Source of the DNA: CAYLSO01 sp964386525
GTDB lineage: Bacteria; Eisenbacteria; RBG-16-71-46; DASYSL01
Reading direction: 5' to 3'
NCBI GenBank assembly: GCA_964386525.1
Contig: CAYLSO010000301.1
Span: 1 to 26,002 of the forward strand
DNA length: 26,002 nucleotides
Made by a program: the position numbers and the translations under genes. The notes under the pieces were generated by a model that saw only the letters and a program-made list of their open reading frames with translations, did not search any database and was not told where the DNA came from. This document shows positions 23,915 to 26,002 of this stretch, piece after piece (position 1 is the first letter of the stretch; each line of letters opens with the position of its first letter).

Positions 23915-23933
23915 GCGCCGCCGGGGGCGGCGC
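23915..23933 (-). terminator. Hairpin in the rplT-pheS gap (possible attenuator)
   Basis: GCGCCGCC-GGG-GGCGGCGC gives a perfect 8-bp stem with a 3-nt loop 27 bases after the rplT stop. There is no T-run. It could weaken transcription from the ribosomal genes into pheST, or act as an RNA-processing signal. Confidence 0.35.
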
Positions 23934-23959
23934 GCCGCTCTCCCCCGCCCTGGCGCCGG

Positions 23960-24325
23960 CTAGGCGGCGCCCGCCGGCCGGCTCTTGGCCAGCTCGACCA
24001 GGCGAACGAATGCGTCGGCGTCGTTGACCGCCAGGTCGGCGAGCACCTTGCGGTTGACCGCCACCTCGGCGCGCTTCAGGCCGGCCATGAAGACCGAGTA
24101 GGACAGGCCGTGCAGCCGCGCGGCGGCGTTGATGCGGGCGATCCACAGGCGGCGGAAGTCGCGCTTCTTGGTGCGGCGGTGGTCGTAGGCGAACTGCAGC
24201 CCCCGCATCACCGTCTCGGCCGCGGTCTGGTAGAGCTTGCGGCGGCCGCCGACGTTGCCCTTGGCCGCCTTCATCACCTTCTTGCGGCGCGCCCTTCCGG
24301 GGACCACCGTCTTGGTGCGTGGCAT
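23960..24325 (-). CDS. rplT: Large ribosomal subunit protein bL20
   Basis: The 121-residue protein has the normal length and full bL20 sequence. It starts MPRTKTVVPGRARRKKVMKA (a basic N-terminal arm that enters 23S rRNA) and continues LQFAYDHRRTKKRDFRRLWI and RINAAARLHGLSYSVFMAGL, ending in a globular domain (VLADLAVNDADAFVRLVELA). bL20 is needed for early 50S assembly and in several bacteria represses its own operon by binding the infC or rpmI leader. AGGAG lies 8 nt before the ATG. It lies 30 bases after rpmI. The stop is TAG. Confidence 0.99.
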   Translation of the reverse strand: MPRTKTVVPGRARRKKVMKAAKGNVGGRRKLYQTAAETVMRGLQFAYDHRRTKKRDFRRLWIARINAAARLHGLSYSVFMAGLKRAEVAVNRKVLADLAVNDADAFVRLVELAKSRPAGAA

Positions 24326-24355
24326 GATTCGTCTCCTTGGTTATCCCGGTAGGCT

Positions 24356-24553
24356 TCAGCCGATCCCGAGCATCTTCTTGGCCCGCTTCTCATCGGCGCC
24401 GGCGACCAGCGTCTGCTTGCGCAGGTGGCGCTTGCGGCCGCGCGCCTTGCTGCTCAGGATGTGCCGGGCGTACGCCTTCTTGTGCTTGATCTTCCCGGTG
24501 CCGGTGACGCGGAAGCGCTTCTTGGCCGCCCGGTTCGACTTCATCTTCGGCAT
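24356..24553 (-). CDS. rpmI: Large ribosomal subunit protein bL35
   Basis: The small basic 65-residue protein has the family sequence throughout: MPKMKSNRAAKKRFRVTGTG at the start, then KIKHKKAYARHILSSKARGR, RKRHLRKQTLV and a C-terminal KRAKKMLGI. It binds 23S rRNA in the 50S subunit. AGGGAGAGA precedes the ATG. It sits between infC and rplT in the universal infC-rpmI-rplT order. The 62-bp gap from infC contains an alternating GC/CG palindrome (GCGCGCGCGAGCGCGCGC). Confidence 0.98.
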   Translation of the reverse strand: MPKMKSNRAAKKRFRVTGTGKIKHKKAYARHILSSKARGRKRHLRKQTLVAGADEKRAKKMLGIG

Positions 24554-24615
24554 GATTCTCTCCCTGCGCGCGCGAGCGCGCGCCCGTGTCTGCCTGCCTG
24601 GCGACTTGTGCGAGC

Positions 24616-25260
24616 CTAGCCGGCGGTGCCCCCGCCGGCTTCCACGCGAGCGCCGGGGGCGCTCTTGGGCGCGGCGCTCTTGGGCGCAGGGCTCTTCGGC
24701 GCAAGGCTCTTCGGCGCGGCGCTCTTGGGCGCCGTCTTGGCCGGTTTGGGGAGCAGGGTCACGGTCAGCATGCGCCCCTCCGCCCGCACCACCGTTTCGG
24801 CGCTGGCGACGTCGGCCAGCTCGGTGAGGACCTTCTCGAGCAGCGACCGGCCGCGCTCCGGATGGGCCACCTCGCGGCCGCGGAACGTGACCGTGAACTT
24901 CACCTTGTCCTTCTCCCCGAGGAACTCGCGCGCCAGGCGCAGCTTGGTGGCGTAGTCGTGATCCTCGATCTTGGGGCGGAGCTTGACCTCTTTGAGGTGC
25001 ACGACGTGCTGCTTCTTGCGCGCCACCCGCTCCCGCTTGGACTGCTCGTACTTGAACTTCCCGTAGTCCATGATGCGGCAGACCGGCGGGCGCGCCGTCG
25101 GCGAAACCTCGACGAGGTCGAGGCCCCTCTCCTGCGCCATCTGCAGCGCCTCGCGCGTCGACAGGATGCCGACCTGCTCGCCGTCGTCGCCGATTACCCG
25201 CACCTGCGGGACCCGGATCCGGTCGTTGATGCGCGTCTGATCCTTAGCAAACGTGCCGAT
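24616..25260 (-). CDS. infC: Translation initiation factor IF-3, with AUC start codon
   Basis: IF-3 binds the 30S subunit, prevents premature 50S joining and checks the start codon. The N-domain begins FAKDQTRINDRIRVPQVRVI and continues LVEVSPTARPPVCRIMDYGK. The linker FKYEQSKRERVARKKQ leads to the C-domain (LRPKIEDHDYATKLRLAREF, VKFTVTFRGREVAHPERG, TVTLLPK). The only start that keeps the conserved N-domain is ATC (25258-25260). It has GGGAGGG at 25268-25274, 7 nt upstream, and an in-frame TGA two codons before it, so no ATG, GTG or TTG is available. A non-AUG start is the known basis of infC autoregulation. The protein has 214 residues and ends in an extra Ala/Pro/Lys/Ser repeat tail. The last codons form a hairpin next to the TAG stop. 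Confidence 0.96.
   Translation of the reverse strand: MGTFAKDQTRINDRIRVPQVRVIGDDGEQVGILSTREALQMAQERGLDLVEVSPTARPPVCRIMDYGKFKYEQSKRERVARKKQHVVHLKEVKLRPKIEDHDYATKLRLAREFLGEKDKVKFTVTFRGREVAHPERGRSLLEKVLTELADVASAETVVRAEGRMLTVTLLPKPAKTAPKSAAPKSLAPKSPAPKSAAPKSAPGARVEAGGGTAG
24619..24639 (-). terminator. Hairpin over the end of infC
   Basis: GCCGGCGG-TGCCC-CCGCCGGC is a perfect 8-bp stem with a 5-nt loop covering the last sense codons of infC, with the TAG directly after its 3' arm. It may reduce read-through into rpmI or mark a processing site. No T-tract follows. Confidence 0.3.
24661..24735 (-). repeat. Five 15-bp tandem repeats in the infC 3' end
   Basis: Units starting GCTCTT at 24661, 24676, 24691, 24706 and 24721 (plus strand, GCTCTT[G/C]GGCGC plus three variable bases) repeat with a 15-bp period. 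On the coding strand they encode the pentapeptide A-P-K-S-x five times. Confidence 0.9.
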
Positions 25261-25468
25261 GGTTCAACCCTCCCGTTGGGGGCCTACGTTTCCGCCCGGA
25301 CCCGCCGCTTCCAAACGGACGCGGGGCGGAGGGAAGCGCAGGCTCCCCCCGCCCCGCGATGGAACGGACGTCCCAAGCTCAGCTTGAGAACCCGGCAGCA
25401 GGGCCCGGCGGGCCCGCGTGGGGTGAGAAGCGTGCGCTTCTGCTTCGAACGACATTGGTCCGGCAAAG
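25261..25468 (-). promoter_or_regulatory. Structured leader between thrS and infC
   Basis: No gene fits this 208-bp gap. In transcript order it carries four inverted repeats: AGAAGCG/CGCTTCT (25426-25441), GGGCCC-GGC-GGGCCC (25401-25415), CAAGCT-C-AGCTTG (25374-25386) and a long one whose outer 10-bp arms are CGCGGGGCGG (25320-25329) and CCGCCCCGCG (25349-25358). Then comes the infC ribosome site. The last two are far enough from the start to act as an attenuator or protein-binding leader. bL20 and IF-3 are the known autoregulators of this operon in other bacteria. I found no convincing -35/-10 pair. Confidence 0.5.
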
Positions 25469-26002
25469 CTAGCGTTTTTCCCGCACCTCCGCAAGGGCCT
25501 TTTCCAGGAAGGCGGCCGCCGTCAGGGCCTCCTCCACCCCCCCGCCGTGGCGGCGAGGGGAGACCGTGCCGCCGGCCGCGTCCCGGTCCCCCACCACCAG
25601 CATGTAGGGCACCTTCTCGGCCTCGGCCCGGCGGATCTTGGCCCCCACCTTGTCCGGCCCGTCGTCGAGGCCGGTCCGCACCCCGCCGGCGCGCAGCGTC
25701 TCGGCCACCCCGCGGGCGTAGGCGGCGCTCGACTCCGAGACGTTGATCACCCGCGCCTGCTCGGGGGCCAGCCACAGCGGGAAGACCCCGGCGTAGTGCT
25801 CGATGAGCCCGCCCACGAAGCGCTCCAGGGAGCCGAAGAGCGCCCGGTGCACCATCACCACCCGGTGGTCGCGGCCGTCGGGGCCGACGTAGTTCACGTC
25901 GAAGCGCTGCGGCAGGTTCATGTCGATCTGGATGGTCGGCCCCTGCCAGGTGCGGCCGAGGGCGTCGAGCAGCTTGACGTCGATCTTGGGCCCGTAGAAG
26001 GC
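25469..26002 (-). CDS. thrS: Threonine-tRNA ligase, C-terminal part (runs off the window)
   Basis: The 177 visible residues are the end of the class II catalytic core and the anticodon-binding domain of ThrRS, which charges tRNA-Thr. The fragment opens AFYGPKIDVKLLDALGRTWQ, then QIDMNLPQRFDVNYVG. Motif 3 is VMVHRALFGSLERFVGGLIE, and the anticodon domain begins FPLWLAPEQARVINVSE and ends after RRHGGGVEEAL. The frame is open to the window edge. In some ThrRS the segment after TWQ is CGT; GPT here is a variant also seen in bacteria. The zinc-site Cys and the editing domain lie outside the window. thrS upstream of infC is the conserved order. Confidence 0.97.
   Translation of the reverse strand, partial: AFYGPKIDVKLLDALGRTWQGPTIQIDMNLPQRFDVNYVGPDGRDHRVVMVHRALFGSLERFVGGLIEHYAGVFPLWLAPEQARVINVSESSAAYARGVAETLRAGGVRTGLDDGPDKVGAKIRRAEAEKVPYMLVVGDRDAAGGTVSPRRHGGGVEEALTAAAFLEKALAEVREKR

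Noticed and set aside
22806..24146. 446-codon minus-strand frame overlapping pheS
   Set aside because: Arg/Pro/Gly-rich shadow frame of pheS and the rplT-pheS gap, without domain similarity.

Overview
The window is a very GC-rich bacterial chromosome segment with dense, mostly overlapping genes. It looks like vertically inherited core genome: I see no insertion sequence, integrase, phage gene or CRISPR array. Two neighbouring secreted proteins end in FlgD-like Ig domains. Together with pilT next to a DUF4388/PATAN protein, this suggests a Gram-negative lineage around the FCB group or the former Deltaproteobacteria (for example Eisenbacteria- or Krumholzibacteria-like). That placement is inference; no 16S gene is present.

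Layout. (1) 1-3.7 kb, minus strand: the start of a hexapeptide acyltransferase, a Gfo/Idh/MocA oxidoreductase cut by an in-frame amber codon, a GAF-GGDEF diguanylate cyclase behind a sigma-54-type promoter, a two-helix membrane protein, a UbiE/MenG-type methyltransferase and tRNA-Arg(CCG). (2) 3.8-8.0 kb, plus strand: a translationally coupled pair, a large exported HExxH metalloprotease and an exported carboxypeptidase-regulatory-like protein. (3) 8.0-11.2 kb: on the minus strand, the pilus retraction ATPase PilT and a PATAN protein that seems to carry a decayed PilT-like domain; then an unrecognised plus-strand protein built from two related halves. (4) 11.3-26.0 kb, minus strand: a long housekeeping series in the order thrS, infC, rpmI, rplT, pheS, pheT, coiled-coil gene, zapA, probable 6S RNA, ymdB-folD fusion, xseA, xseB, ispA, divergent PAP2 gene, dxs, nadK.

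How the genes work together. Region 4 covers translation (ThrRS, IF3, L35, L20, PheRS), division (ZapA and possibly its coiled-coil neighbour), one-carbon metabolism (FolD), exonuclease VII, the isoprenoid route (Dxs and a prenyl diphosphate synthase) and NADP supply (NadK). Many genes overlap by 4 bases (ATGA or GTGA), which indicates translational coupling. The methyltransferase in region 1 may use isoprenoid quinone precursors. Regions 1 and 3 hold c-di-GMP and type IV pilus functions.

Most notable: the YmdB-FolD fusion; a coiled-coil protein with 19 uninterrupted heptads, ten of them headed by Trp, and a recent 147-bp (7-heptad) duplication; the PATAN/degenerate-PilT protein beside PilT; the AUC start of infC behind a hairpin-rich leader; the amber-interrupted oxidoreductase; and the -24/-12 promoter of the diguanylate cyclase.
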